A stretch of 64,000 nucleotides of DNA from the NCBI GenBank assembly GCA_048262455.1, contig JBLXFD010000010.1:62001-126000 (forward strand), given 5' to 3'. The number at the start of each line of letters is the position of its first letter. Positions within the stretch are counted from its first letter, which is position 1. Positions 8,929 through 16,801 of this stretch are shown in pieces. The DNA comes from Psychromarinibacter sp048262455 (lineage in GTDB: Bacteria; Pseudomonadota; Alphaproteobacteria; Rhodobacterales; Rhodobacteraceae). The notes under the pieces are model-generated. The model saw only the letters and a program-made list of their open reading frames with translations, ran no database searches and was not told the origin of the DNA. The position numbers and the translations under genes were made by a program.

Positions 8929-9200
8929 AGCGAAGAGGGCCGCAGACGACCCTGGGAGGGCGCGGGTGCGCGGTAAGAGCCCCACGCTTTATCGCGCCAC
9001 ACCGAATGACGCTGACACCGCTCCTGCCATAGCCAATGCGCCCTCCCTTCGGGAGGGTCGGGCGCGGCCCGGGCTGGACGCCCGGGCGAACGCTTGGACA
9101 GCGTTGGATCCTGACGGAAGAGGGGCCTTCCGGCGAACACGCGTCAACGACTGCCCTGCCTTCTCGACCAGGTAGCCCGGGGCGACCAGCCCCGCACCCT
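8929..9200. repeat. family A structured repeat, locus 2 (one unit plus an inverted end hairpin)
   Basis: Located in the divergent gap between dgt and the ErpA-type gene. One full unit runs from about 8929 to 9090: 5' arm GACCCTGGGAGGGCGCG, CTTTAT at 8987 followed by CGCGCCACACCGAATGAC, 3' hairpin CCCTCCCTTCGGGAGGG, and a final hairpin GCCCGGGC/GCCCGGGC with the loop TGGAC. About 85 bases further on (9172-9196) the reverse complement of the final family A hairpin recurs (TAGCCCGGGGCGACCAGCCC), so the ~80 bases between are bracketed by inverted copies. This is the only locus in a divergent gap, so promoters for both genes must lie in the remaining DNA or inside the repeat. Confidence 0.75.
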
Positions 9201-9254
9201 TGCACGCCCCTGCCCCGCACCCTAGATTCCCCCCGTACCCAGAGGACAGGCCCC

Positions 9255-9581
9255 ATGCTCACCATCCCCCCCAAGGTCACCGACCGCGCCTTTGCCCGCC
9301 TTGCCGAGATCGGCGCCGCGGACGAGGGCAAGGCCCTGCGCGTGGCGGTGGAGGGGGGCGGCTGCTCTGGCTTCCAGTATGAAATAACCCTCGACGAGGC
9401 GCAGGACGATGACCTGGTGCTGGAGCGCGCGGGCCAGAAGGTGGTGGTGGACGCGGTGTCCCTGCCCTTCCTCGCCGATGCCACCATCGACTTCACCGAG
9501 GAACTGATCGGCGCCCGCTTCGTGATCGAGAACCCGAACGCCACCTCCTCCTGCGGCTGCGGCACCTCCTTCTCGATCTGA
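9255..9581 (+). CDS. erpA: iron-sulfur cluster insertion protein, ErpA/IscA (HesB) family
   Basis: A 108-residue A-type carrier protein that delivers [Fe-S] clusters to apo-enzymes. The three cluster-binding cysteines are Cys37 (in GGGCSGFQY), Cys100 and Cys102 (SCGCGTSF near the C-terminus), in the invariant HesB arrangement. The start ATG follows AGAGGACAGG, a good ribosome-binding site. A-type carriers are hard to tell apart (ErpA, IscA, SufA), and here there is no isc or suf operon beside it, so ErpA is the best but not the only name. Its stop codon lies in the first copy of a perfect 19-bp tandem duplication shared with the convergent gene. Confidence 0.88.
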   Translation: MLTIPPKVTDRAFARLAEIGAADEGKALRVAVEGGGCSGFQYEITLDEAQDDDLVLERAGQKVVVDAVSLPFLADATIDFTEELIGARFVIENPNATSSCGCGTSFSI

Positions 9582-9615
9582 CCGGGCTCAGTCCTTCTGA
9601 CCGGGCTCAGTCCTT
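9578..9615. repeat. perfect 19-bp tandem duplication spanning two convergent stop codons
   Basis: The sequence CTGACCGGGCTCAGTCCTT occurs twice back to back (9578-9596 and 9597-9615). Copy 1 contains the TGA stop of the ErpA-type gene. Copy 2 contains the TGA stop of the minus-strand hypothetical gene. Before duplication the two stops would have lain within a single copy, so the duplication separated the two convergent genes without altering either protein. Confidence 0.85.
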
Positions 9616-10017
9616 GATCTTCAGCGTCCGCATCCCGCTGGACGGGGGCACGTTCCAGCGCCGAGCGACGGTCGGCGCCCCGGCCGCGTGCAGCCGCAGG
9701 GTGATCACCAGCGCCCCGCCGCGCATCTGCGCCTGCATCAGCACCCGCCCCCCGGGCAGCTGCGTATCGCTTTCCGCAACCGTCCCGTCCCCGGCCACCT
9801 CGGCCCGCATCACCCGCTGCGAGGTGGTCAGCAGCCCGCCGTAGTTCGCCGTCAGCCGCAGCAGCACCCAGGCGGTGCCGTCCTCGTACTCGGTCTCGAG
9901 GAACAGCTGCCCGATCTCCCCCGCCTGCACCGGCACCGCACAGACCGCCAGCCCGCCCGCAAGGGTGGCAATGGCACGGCGGCGCGTCAGGACGCGGGGT
10001 TGCAGGCTGGTCGGCAT
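9607..10017 (-). CDS. small exported hypothetical protein
   Basis: A 136-residue protein I cannot assign to a named family. The N-terminus (TRRRAIATLAGGLAVCAVPVQA, residues ~11-32) looks like an export signal with an arginine cluster before a hydrophobic stretch, and cleavage after VQA would leave about 104 residues in the periplasm. The twin arginines make Tat export possible, though the motif is not canonical. The mature part is rich in beta-forming residues, with no cysteines, so it is probably a small beta-sandwich. It is convergent with the ErpA-type gene. Good GC-third-position bias supports it being real. Confidence 0.65.
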   Translation of the reverse strand: MPTSLQPRVLTRRRAIATLAGGLAVCAVPVQAGEIGQLFLETEYEDGTAWVLLRLTANYGGLLTTSQRVMRAEVAGDGTVAESDTQLPGGRVLMQAQMRGGALVITLRLHAAGAPTVARRWNVPPSSGMRTLKIKD

Positions 10018-10082
10018 CTCGGTCTCTCAGGCAGCGGCGCAGCAGCGCGCCGAGACCTCACCTAGTTCGCCCCGCGTCAAGG

Positions 10083-10343
10083 TCACGCCCTCTCGAGTAC
10101 ACGAAACCGGTTGCCCTCGCGCCGGATCCGCCAGCTTTTCGCGCCGATCGCGGTGCCCGCCGCAGTGCGGTGCGGCGCCACGTCCAGCCGCCCGCCCTCG
10201 CTGAGGATGGCCGAGGCCGCCACCCCGTCCGCGAAGGTCAGAAGGCAGGGCCCCTGCCGCCAGACCCCCGCCAGCGCGCCGCCCGCGCCGGGGTAGAGAT
10301 GGCTGTGGGCAGCCTTCAGGGTCAGGGCGGAACCAGCTGTCAT
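10083..10343 (-). CDS. small hypothetical protein
   Basis: An 86-residue protein of unknown function, starting MTAGSALTLK. A start 12 codons further upstream (10379) is also open but has a weaker context. There is no signal peptide or membrane helix. The composition alternates short hydrophobic and glycine-rich turns, suggesting a compact beta fold. It lies 65 bp upstream of the exported hypothetical on the same strand and is divergent from xthA with an 83-bp gap. The coding assignment rests on codon bias and on the lack of a better explanation for the space. Confidence 0.5.
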   Translation of the reverse strand: MTAGSALTLKAAHSHLYPGAGGALAGVWRQGPCLLTFADGVAASAILSEGGRLDVAPHRTAAGTAIGAKSWRIRREGNRFRVLERA

Positions 10344-10426
10344 GACGCATAGTAAACCGCGCCCCGCAGCCCGTGACAAGCGCCCCCCGCTGTGGTCATC
10401 TGCGCCCGCATCGAGCGGAGCGGACC

Positions 10427-11206
10427 ATGAAGATCGCCACCTTCAACATCAACGGCATCAAGGCGCGCATCGCCGCGCTCGGCGACTGGCTGGACGAGGC
10501 GCAGCCGGACGTGGCGCTGTTGCAGGAGATCAAGTCGGTCGACGAGAATTTCCCCGCCGAGGCTTTCGAGGACCGGGGCTACAACGTCGTCACCCACGGG
10601 CAGAAGGGGTTCAACGGCGTCGCGATCTTCTCGAAGCTGCCGCTGGAGGATGTGACCCGCGGCCTGCCCGGCGACGACAGCGACGAGCAGGCCCGCTGGA
10701 TCGAGGCCACGGTGGTTGGCAAGCGCGCGGTGCGGCTGTGCGGGCTGTACCTGCCCAACGGCAACCCGGCGCCGGGGCCGAAGTACGACTACAAACTGGC
10801 CTGGATGGAACGCCTGCGCGCCCGCGCCGCCGCCCTGCTGGCCGAGGAAATTCCGGCGGTCATGGCCGGCGACTACAACGTCATCCCCCAGGCCGAGGAC
10901 GCCGCCCGCCCCGAGGCATGGACCGAGGACGCGCTGTTCCTGCCGCAGACCCGCGAGGCCTACCGCCGGGTGCTGAACCTCGGCTTCACCGACGCCTTCC
11001 GGGCGCGGGTGCAGGGGCCGGGGCACTACAGCTTCTGGGATTACCAGGCCGGCAGCTGGCAGCGCAACAACGGCATCCGCATCGACCACCTGCTGCTGAC
11101 CCCGCAGGCCGCCGACCTGCTGACCGGCACCGGCATCGACAAGGAGGTGCGCGGGCGCGAGAAGCCCTCGGACCACGTGCCGGTCTGGATCGAGCTGGAC
11201 GCCTGA
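10427..11206 (+). CDS. xthA: exodeoxyribonuclease III
   Basis: A 259-residue exonuclease III/AP endonuclease of the base-excision repair pathway. The family landmarks are in order: FNINGIKAR at the N-terminus (active-site Asn7), LLQEIK with the metal-binding Glu34, the central LPNGNP segment, GDYNVIPQAEDA (Asp/Asn pair), and the C-terminal SDHVPVW with catalytic Asp-His. Length is typical. A GGAGCGGACC stretch just before the ATG is a plausible ribosome-binding site. It is monocistronic here, followed by the promoter region of the ABC importer operon. Confidence 0.95.
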   Translation: MKIATFNINGIKARIAALGDWLDEAQPDVALLQEIKSVDENFPAEAFEDRGYNVVTHGQKGFNGVAIFSKLPLEDVTRGLPGDDSDEQARWIEATVVGKRAVRLCGLYLPNGNPAPGPKYDYKLAWMERLRARAAALLAEEIPAVMAGDYNVIPQAEDAARPEAWTEDALFLPQTREAYRRVLNLGFTDAFRARVQGPGHYSFWDYQAGSWQRNNGIRIDHLLLTPQAADLLTGTGIDKEVRGREKPSDHVPVWIELDA

Positions 11207-11236
11207 CGTGACAGCGGCCGCCCGCAAGCCCCGATA

Positions 11237-11268
11237 ATTCGTGAACTATTTAAATCGTTGTCACGAAT
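11237..11268. promoter_or_regulatory. AT-rich inverted repeat upstream of the ABC importer operon
   Basis: A perfect 8-bp inverted repeat ATTCGTGA/TCACGAAT (11237-11244 and 11261-11268) encloses an AT-rich 16-bp spacer, a striking island in this GC-rich DNA. It lies 59 bp before the start of the substrate-binding protein gene. Its size fits a dimeric regulator operator at the operon promoter. The spacing is too wide for a compact terminator hairpin for xthA, and no T-tract follows. The regulator is unknown. Confidence 0.5.
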
Positions 11269-11327
11269 CTGTTTCAGGTCCTAGGGTCTGGTGGTGCAGA
11301 GCACCGACCTTGCAACGGGGATACATA

Positions 11328-13367
11328 ATGCGACAGGGACTTTTCAGCGTCAGCGCCTTGCTTCTGACGACCACCTCCGCCTGGGCCGCCTGCCCGGCGG
11401 CGACGCAGACGGACATGCAGGGCGTTTCGCCCGGCGCGTTCACCCAGCAGTTCGAGCTGGCGGATTTCCAGTCCGCCGCCAGCTGCGAGATGGAATTCAC
11501 CGCGAACCCCGAGATCGAGGCCCTGAACGGCGAGATCAAGGGCAACCCCGACCTGCCGCCGCTGGCCGACCGCCTGCCGGCCGAGCCGCTGGTGGTGGTG
11601 CCCTACGAGAGCATCGGCGAATACGGCGGCACGCTGCACGCGCTGTCCAACGCCACCGAGGCCGGCACCTCGGATTTCCTGTCGGTCCGCCACGTGAACC
11701 TGGTGCGCTACGCCGACGACCTGCAGACCATCGTGCCGAACGTCGCCAAGTCCTGGGAATGGAACGACGACTTCACCCGGCTGACCTTCCACCTGCGGGC
11801 CGGGCACAAGTGGTCCGACGGCGCGCCCTTCACCTCTGCGGACGTGAAGTTCTGGTATGACAACATCGCGCTCGACACCAAGGTGATCGAGCAGGCCAAG
11901 GACTACGTGCTGGTGGCCGGCGAGCCGATGACCGTCGATACCCCCGACGAGACCACCGTGGTCTTCAACCTGCCCTCGCCCAAGCCCGGCCTGCTGGCGC
12001 ACTTCGCCACCCACTTCGGCCAGGGCTTCCTGCCCAAGCACTTCCTTGGCCAGTACCACCCCGACATCAACCCCGACGCCGACGCCAAGGCGCAGGAATG
12101 CGGCTTTGACACCGGGCTCGAGGTGATCACCGCCTACTTCGGCAACTCGGACTGGACCGACACCCCCTCGCCGCTGCTGAACAACCCCGACAAGGTGGAT
12201 TGCCTGCCCGCCGCGGTCTATCCGACGCTGGAAAGCCACATCACCATCTCGGACACCACCGAGGGGCGCAAGCTGGTGGCCAACCCCTACTTCTTCATGG
12301 TGGACACCTCCGGCCAGCAGCTGCCCTACATCAGCCGCCAGGACGAGCTTTACGCCAATGACAACGAGGTGCGGCTGCTGAAGCTGGTGAACGGCGAGGC
12401 CGACTACAAGTCGCAGTCGCTGACCCTGGGCGCGGCGCCGCTGCTGCTCGACAACATGGAATCCGGCGACTTCACGGTGCAGCTGAAGCCCACCATCGCC
12501 ATGCCGGTGTTCAGCTTCAACGTCACCTCCGAGGACGCCGCCAAGCGCGAGCTGTTCGGCGACCTGCGCTTCCGCCAGGCCATGAGCGTGGCGATCGACC
12601 GGGCCGAGCTGAACGAGGTGGCCTTCTTCGGCCAGGGCGAGCCCAAGCAATACGTCGGCTTCTCGCCCACCCCCGACTTCGTCGACGGGGACCTGACCCG
12701 GCACATGGCGCAGTACGACCCCGAGATGGCCAAGACGCTGCTGGACGAGGCCGGCATGGTCGACACCGACGGCGACGGCTTCCGCGAGCTGCCGAACGGC
12801 GAGAAGATCGTGCTGAACATGCAGTTCGCCACCCAGGGCATCGGCGGCGAGGTGGTGGAACTGGTGGCGCAGAACTGGGCCGACGTGGGCGTGCAGACCA
12901 CCGTCAAGGAGGTCACCCCGGACGAGTACCGTTCCGCCCAGTCCTCGAACCAGCTTGACGTCGGCATGTGGGAAAAGGGCCAGCCGGTGGCCATCGTCCT
13001 CGGAAACAACGAGCTTTGGGTGCCGCCCTTCGAGAACTACTTCGGCCACCGCTCCGGCATGGCCTGGGCCGAGTGGGTCGACACCGAGGGCGCCTCGGGG
13101 ATCGAGCCGCCGGAATGGGTCAAGACCATGATGGACGACGTCAACGCCTTCCAGGGGGCCGAACCGGGATCCGACGCGCAGAAGGAGATCGGCGCGCGGA
13201 TGGCGCAGGCGATGACCGAGAACCTGCTGTTCATCGGCACGGTGCAGGCGCCCAACGTCATCTACCACCGCAACGCGCTGAAGAACGTGGCGGAGTTCAA
13301 GACCCAGTCCTACGAATACTACCGCACCTTCCCCTACCTGCCGGCGCAGTGGTGGCTGGACGAGTGA
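11328..13367 (+). CDS. ABC transporter substrate-binding protein, family 5 (peptide/nickel type)
   Basis: A 679-residue periplasmic solute receptor that feeds the permeases and ATPases encoded immediately downstream. A Sec signal peptide is clear (MRQGLFSVSALLLTTTSAWA, residues 1-20, cleavage after AWA). The mature part has the family 5 pattern: an early W-x(n)-TFHLRAGHKWSDGAPF segment that marks the conserved first domain, then a long cleft-forming domain. At ~660 mature residues it is larger than typical DppA/OppA (500-540), which suggests a bulky or unusual ligand. The start was set by the signal peptide; in-frame codons upstream lack it. The substrate (peptide, sugar oligomer, siderophore-like) cannot be read from the sequence. 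Confidence 0.9.
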   Translation: MRQGLFSVSALLLTTTSAWAACPAATQTDMQGVSPGAFTQQFELADFQSAASCEMEFTANPEIEALNGEIKGNPDLPPLADRLPAEPLVVVPYESIGEYGGTLHALSNATEAGTSDFLSVRHVNLVRYADDLQTIVPNVAKSWEWNDDFTRLTFHLRAGHKWSDGAPFTSADVKFWYDNIALDTKVIEQAKDYVLVAGEPMTVDTPDETTVVFNLPSPKPGLLAHFATHFGQGFLPKHFLGQYHPDINPDADAKAQECGFDTGLEVITAYFGNSDWTDTPSPLLNNPDKVDCLPAAVYPTLESHITISDTTEGRKLVANPYFFMVDTSGQQLPYISRQDELYANDNEVRLLKLVNGEADYKSQSLTLGAAPLLLDNMESGDFTVQLKPTIAMPVFSFNVTSEDAAKRELFGDLRFRQAMSVAIDRAELNEVAFFGQGEPKQYVGFSPTPDFVDGDLTRHMAQYDPEMAKTLLDEAGMVDTDGDGFRELPNGEKIVLNMQFATQGIGGEVVELVAQNWADVGVQTTVKEVTPDEYRSAQSSNQLDVGMWEKGQPVAIVLGNNELWVPPFENYFGHRSGMAWAEWVDTEGASGIEPPEWVKTMMDDVNAFQGAEPGSDAQKEIGARMAQAMTENLLFIGTVQAPNVIYHRNALKNVAEFKTQSYEYYRTFPYLPAQWWLDE

Positions 13368-13390
13368 CGCCCACCCACCACGGAAAAATC

Positions 13391-13419
13391 GGTCGCGGGC
13401 GGTATTCCCGCCCGCGGCC
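13391..13419 (+). promoter_or_regulatory. stable intercistronic hairpin after the substrate-binding protein gene
   Basis: A 12-bp stem with a single G-U pair and a short TATTC loop (GGTCGCGGGCGG/CCGCCCGCGGCC) sits 24 bp after the stop codon of the substrate-binding protein gene. No T-run follows directly. In ABC import operons such structures commonly protect the receptor mRNA so that it is made in excess over the permeases. Confidence 0.7.
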
Positions 13420-13424
13420 GGCTT

Positions 13425-13442
13425 GACCCCCCGGGGTCTTTT
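13425..13442 (+). terminator. partial terminator/attenuator between receptor and permease genes
   Basis: The 6-bp stem GACCCC/GGGGTC is followed by TTTT, a weak intrinsic terminator. It lies just behind the stronger hairpin and 33 bp before the first permease gene. It probably lets only part of the transcription continue, which agrees with the usual receptor excess. Confidence 0.5.
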
Positions 13443-13474
13443 CCGCTTCCATCGGGCATGGGGCACGGGAACGG

Positions 13475-14491
13475 ATGATCAACTTTCTCAGATTCGCCGC
13501 CATCAGGGCCGCCATGGCCCTGTTCACGCTGTTGCTGGTGTCGCTGATCGTCTTCACCCTGATGGAACTGGTGCCCGGCACCTGCGCCGAGCGTTACCTG
13601 GCCTTCAAGAACACCCAGGGCTCCGGCATCTCCATCGCCGACATCCAGGCCGAGGAACGCCGCCTCGGGCTCGACCGGCCCTTCCTGGTGCGCTGGACCT
13701 CCTGGGTCGGCAACGTCTTCTTCAAGGGGGAGTTCGGCGACAGCTGCATCCTGCGGCTCAACATCAACGACCTTCTGGGCGACAAGTTCCTGATATCGCT
13801 GGGAATCTGCCTTACGGCGCTGCTGCTGGCCTACCTCATCGCGATCCCGGTGGGAATCATCTCGGCCGCCTCGAACAGCGCGCTGCTGAACGGCTCGCTG
13901 CGCTTCGTGTCCTACCTCGGGCTGGCGATGCCGAACTTCCTGCTGGCGCTGATGATCATGCTGGCCTCGACGGTGTTCTTCGGCGACTCGCTGACCGGCC
14001 TGTTCTCGGCCCAGTACCGCGACGCGGACTGGTCCTGGGCGCGGCTGGGCGATTTCCTGACGCGCGCCTGGCTGCCGGTCTTCATCCTCGGCTGGTCCGC
14101 CACCGCCTTCGCGCTGCAGACGGTGCGGGCGCTGATGCTGGACGAGCAGTCCAAGCTCTACGTCACCGCCGCCCGCGCCCGCGGCCTGACCGGCCGGCGC
14201 CTGCTGTGGCGCTACCCGGCCCGCCACGCGCTGGGGCCGATCGTCAACAGCCTCGGGTTCGACCTGAACCGGATCTTCAACGAGCTGCCCATCGTCGCGC
14301 TGATCCTGACCCTCACCGAGGCCGGCGCCCTGCTGCTAGAGGCGCTGGCCCGCTCCAACGACCAGCAGCTGGCGGGCGCGATCATCTTCCTGCTGACCGC
14401 CACCATCGTCACGGTCAACTTCCTGACCGACATCGCCCTCGCGCTGATCGACCCGCGCATCCGCAAATCCGTGATGGGAGCCGCCGCATGA
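13475..14491 (+). CDS. ABC transporter permease, DppB/OppB type
   Basis: A 338-residue inner-membrane permease of the binding-protein-dependent importer family, first of the pair that forms the channel. Six hydrophobic segments are visible, beginning at residues 9-30 and continuing after the usual large periplasmic loop (about 35-105). The cytoplasmic coupling loop with the EAA-type motif is at LYVTAARARGLTGRRLLWRYPARHAL. The start ATG is preceded by ACGGG. Its stop overlaps (ATGA) the start of a 40-codon leader frame, which in turn overlaps the start of the second permease gene. Confidence 0.9.
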   Translation: MINFLRFAAIRAAMALFTLLLVSLIVFTLMELVPGTCAERYLAFKNTQGSGISIADIQAEERRLGLDRPFLVRWTSWVGNVFFKGEFGDSCILRLNINDLLGDKFLISLGICLTALLLAYLIAIPVGIISAASNSALLNGSLRFVSYLGLAMPNFLLALMIMLASTVFFGDSLTGLFSAQYRDADWSWARLGDFLTRAWLPVFILGWSATAFALQTVRALMLDEQSKLYVTAARARGLTGRRLLWRYPARHALGPIVNSLGFDLNRIFNELPIVALILTLTEAGALLLEALARSNDQQLAGAIIFLLTATIVTVNFLTDIALALIDPRIRKSVMGAAA

Positions 14492-14610
14492 CCCCAGCAC
14501 CCGCGACCTTCCTCCAGGTTTCTTCCGGTTCGAAATATCCCGGGGGAGTCGCGGCCACGGGCCGCGGCGGGGGCAGCGCCCCCTTCAACGCCGAAGGCCC
14601 GCGCCCGTGA
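14488..14610 (+). CDS. 40-codon bridging frame created around a palindromic insert
   Basis: This short frame starts at an ATG that overlaps the permease stop (ATGA) and stops at a TGA that overlaps the GTG start of the next permease (GTGA). Most of it runs through an intergenic-type palindromic element, and its protein is low-complexity (Gly, Ala, Pro, Ser) with no recognisable fold. It is probably not a functional protein. It could keep ribosomes moving across the insert so that the two permease genes stay translationally coupled. Alternatively it is the remnant of the original start region of the second permease. Confidence 0.35.
   Translation: MTPAPATFLQVSSGSKYPGGVAATGRGGGSAPFNAEGPRP
14517..14583 (+). 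repeat. Rhodobacterales-type palindromic intergenic element inside the permease operon
   Basis: The block begins GGTTTCTTCCGGTTCGAAAT and continues ATCCCGGGGG, then two hairpins: GCGGCC-ACG-GGCCGC (14551-14565) and GGGGGC-AGC-GCCCCC (14569-14583). From memory, sequences with TTCTTCC..TTCGAAATATCCCGGGGG followed by a G-run/C-run hairpin are common between genes in Rhodobacterales genomes; I cannot verify this here. Here it sits between two genes that normally overlap or nearly touch. Confidence 0.65.
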
Positions 14611-15800
14611 GCTCCACCGACCCCACCCAGCCCAACCTGGCCGAGACCACCGGCCCCCACGTCTCCATCGTCGAGACCGAGGAGGCGGTGCGCCGCCGCG
14701 CCCGCGAGGCCTATTTCACCGCCACCCAGCGGCAGCTGATCTGGGCCCGCTTCCGCCGCAACCGCACCGCGATGATCGCCGCCTGGGTGCTGGTGCTGCT
14801 GATCCTCATGGGGATCTTCGCCCCCTTCCTGTCGCCCTACGACCCCACCGTGCGCGGCCGCGACCGCGACTACACCAACGGCGCCCCGCAGATCCCGCAG
14901 TTCTGCGACGAGGCGGGCTGCTCGGCCCGGCCCTTCATCTACGGGGTTAAGCGCGAGCGTTCCATCGCCACCAACTTCCGCTGGGTGACCAGCATCGACA
15001 CCGAGGACCGGCGCTACCTGCAGTTCTTCGTGGAAGGCCAGCCCTACCGGATGTTCGGCATCCCCATGGACACCCACCTGTTCGGCGTCGACAAGGGCTT
15101 CATCCACCTGTTCGGCACCGACGACACCGGCAAGGACATCTTCAGCCGCACCCTGCACGCGGTCTACACCAGCCTCGCGGTGGGCACGCTGGGGGTGCTG
15201 ATCTCCTTCGTGCTGGCGCTGATCATCGGCGGGGTGGCGGGGTACTTCGGCGGCATGGTGGACGGGGCGGTGCAGATGGTGACGGACGCAGTGCGCACCA
15301 TCCCGATCATCCCGCTGTTCATGGCCATCGCCGCCTTCATCCCAGACACATGGTCATCCGAGACGCGGTTCTTCTTCATCTCGATCATCATCGGGCTGAT
15401 CAACTGGCCCACCCTCGCGCGCCGGGTGCGCACCCACCTGCTGGTGGAGCGGACGCAGGAATACGTGCTGGCGGCGCAGCTGTCGGGCGCCGGCGCCGGG
15501 CACATCATCCGCCGCCACCTGCTGCCTTCCTTCACCAGCTACATCATCGTCGATCTGGTGATCTCCTTTCCCTACATCGTGCTGTCGGAAACCGCGCTGT
15601 CCTTCATCGGCCTCGGGCTGAAGGACCCGGTGAACTCGCTCGGCGTCATGCTGCAGAACACCACCTCGGCGGACGTGCTGCTGAACTACCAGTGGTACTT
15701 CATCCCGGTGTTCTTCTTCATCGCGCTGGTGCTGGCCTTCGTCTTCGTCGGCGACGGGCTGCGCGACGCGGCCGACCCCTACTCGGAGACCCGCAAGTGA
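14607..15800 (+). CDS. ABC transporter permease, DppC/OppC type
   Basis: A 397-residue permease, the second channel subunit. It has a cytoplasmic N-terminus, a first helix at about residues 52-75, a long periplasmic insertion (about 75-165, with two cysteines, CDEAGC), then five more helices. The EAA-type coupling loop is at YVLAAQLSGAGAGHIIRRHLLPSF. GTG at 14607 is the only start near the normal length; it overlaps the stop of the bridging frame. The periplasmic insertion is longer than in classical DppC and resembles permeases that pair with larger receptors. The stop overlaps the GTG start of the first ATPase (GTGA). Confidence 0.9.
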   Translation: MSSTDPTQPNLAETTGPHVSIVETEEAVRRRAREAYFTATQRQLIWARFRRNRTAMIAAWVLVLLILMGIFAPFLSPYDPTVRGRDRDYTNGAPQIPQFCDEAGCSARPFIYGVKRERSIATNFRWVTSIDTEDRRYLQFFVEGQPYRMFGIPMDTHLFGVDKGFIHLFGTDDTGKDIFSRTLHAVYTSLAVGTLGVLISFVLALIIGGVAGYFGGMVDGAVQMVTDAVRTIPIIPLFMAIAAFIPDTWSSETRFFFISIIIGLINWPTLARRVRTHLLVERTQEYVLAAQLSGAGAGHIIRRHLLPSFTSYIIVDLVISFPYIVLSETALSFIGLGLKDPVNSLGVMLQNTTSADVLLNYQWYFIPVFFFIALVLAFVFVGDGLRDAADPYSETRK

Positions 15801-16801
15801 GCGCCCCGCTGATCGACGTCCGCGACCTGACCGTCCGCTTCGCCACCGACGAGGGCGAGGTGACGGCGGTCGACGACATCTCCTTCTCCATCGCGCCGGG
15901 CGAGGTGCTGGGGCTGGTGGGGGAATCCGGCTCCGGCAAGTCCGTCACCGCCAAGTCGCTGATGCGCCTGAACCCCGGCAACGCGCGCTACGGCGCCGGC
16001 TCCACCATCACGCTGACCCCGGAGGGGCGGCCGCCGCTGGACGTGCTGGCGCTGAAGCGCGAGAAGGACATGAAGACGGTGCGCGGCGGCGCCATCTCGA
16101 TGATCTTCCAGGAACCCATGGCCAGCTTCGCCCCCGCCATCTCGATCGGCGCGCAGATGGTCGAGCAGCTGCGCCTGCACGGCGACATGTCCCGCCGCCG
16201 CGCCCGCGAGATCGCGGTGGAGATGCTGGACCGCGTCGGCATATCCGAGCCCTCGAAGCGCTTCAACCAGTACGCCTTCGAGTTCTCGGGCGGCATGCGC
16301 CAGCGCGCGATGATCGCCATGGCCCTGTCCACCCGCCCCGCCCTGCTGATCGCGGACGAGCCCACAACCGCGCTGGACGTAACGATCCAGGCGCAGGTGC
16401 TGGACCTGATGAAGGACCTGGTGAAGGAATTCGGCATGGGCATCCTGTTCATCACCCATGACCTCGGGGTGATCGCCCAGACCGCCGACCGCGTGGCGGT
16501 GATGTACCTCGGCCGCATCGTGGAGACCGGCCCGGTGCGCGGCGTGATCCGCCATCCCGCGCATCCCTATACCCGGGGGCTGCTGGACGCCCTGCCCCGG
16601 CTCGACGACCTTTCGGCGCCGCTGGTCCCGGTGCCCGGCGACATTCCCTCGCCGCTGGAACGCCCGGCGGGCTGCGTCTTCCACACCCGCTGCGCCCTGC
16701 GCATCCCCGGCACCTGCGACACGCGCATCCCCGGCGACACGCGGGTCGAGCCGGACCACGTCGCCCGCTGCTTCGCCCTCCAGCCGGAGGCGGTGGCATG
16801 A
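15797..16801 (+). CDS. ABC transporter ATP-binding protein, DppD/OppD type
   Basis: A 334-residue ATPase that powers the importer. Walker A GESGSGKS is at about residues 40-47. The ABC signature is FSGGMRQR, Walker B is LLIADEPTTALD, and the switch histidine is in ITHDLG. The C-terminal oligopeptide/dipeptide transporter extension contains four cysteines (CVFHTRCALRIPGTC and a final RCF), as in OppD/DppD proteins, some of which bind an iron-sulfur cluster. The GTG start overlaps the previous stop, and the stop overlaps the next ATG. Confidence 0.93.
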   Translation: MSAPLIDVRDLTVRFATDEGEVTAVDDISFSIAPGEVLGLVGESGSGKSVTAKSLMRLNPGNARYGAGSTITLTPEGRPPLDVLALKREKDMKTVRGGAISMIFQEPMASFAPAISIGAQMVEQLRLHGDMSRRRAREIAVEMLDRVGISEPSKRFNQYAFEFSGGMRQRAMIAMALSTRPALLIADEPTTALDVTIQAQVLDLMKDLVKEFGMGILFITHDLGVIAQTADRVAVMYLGRIVETGPVRGVIRHPAHPYTRGLLDALPRLDDLSAPLVPVPGDIPSPLERPAGCVFHTRCALRIPGTCDTRIPGDTRVEPDHVARCFALQPEAVA

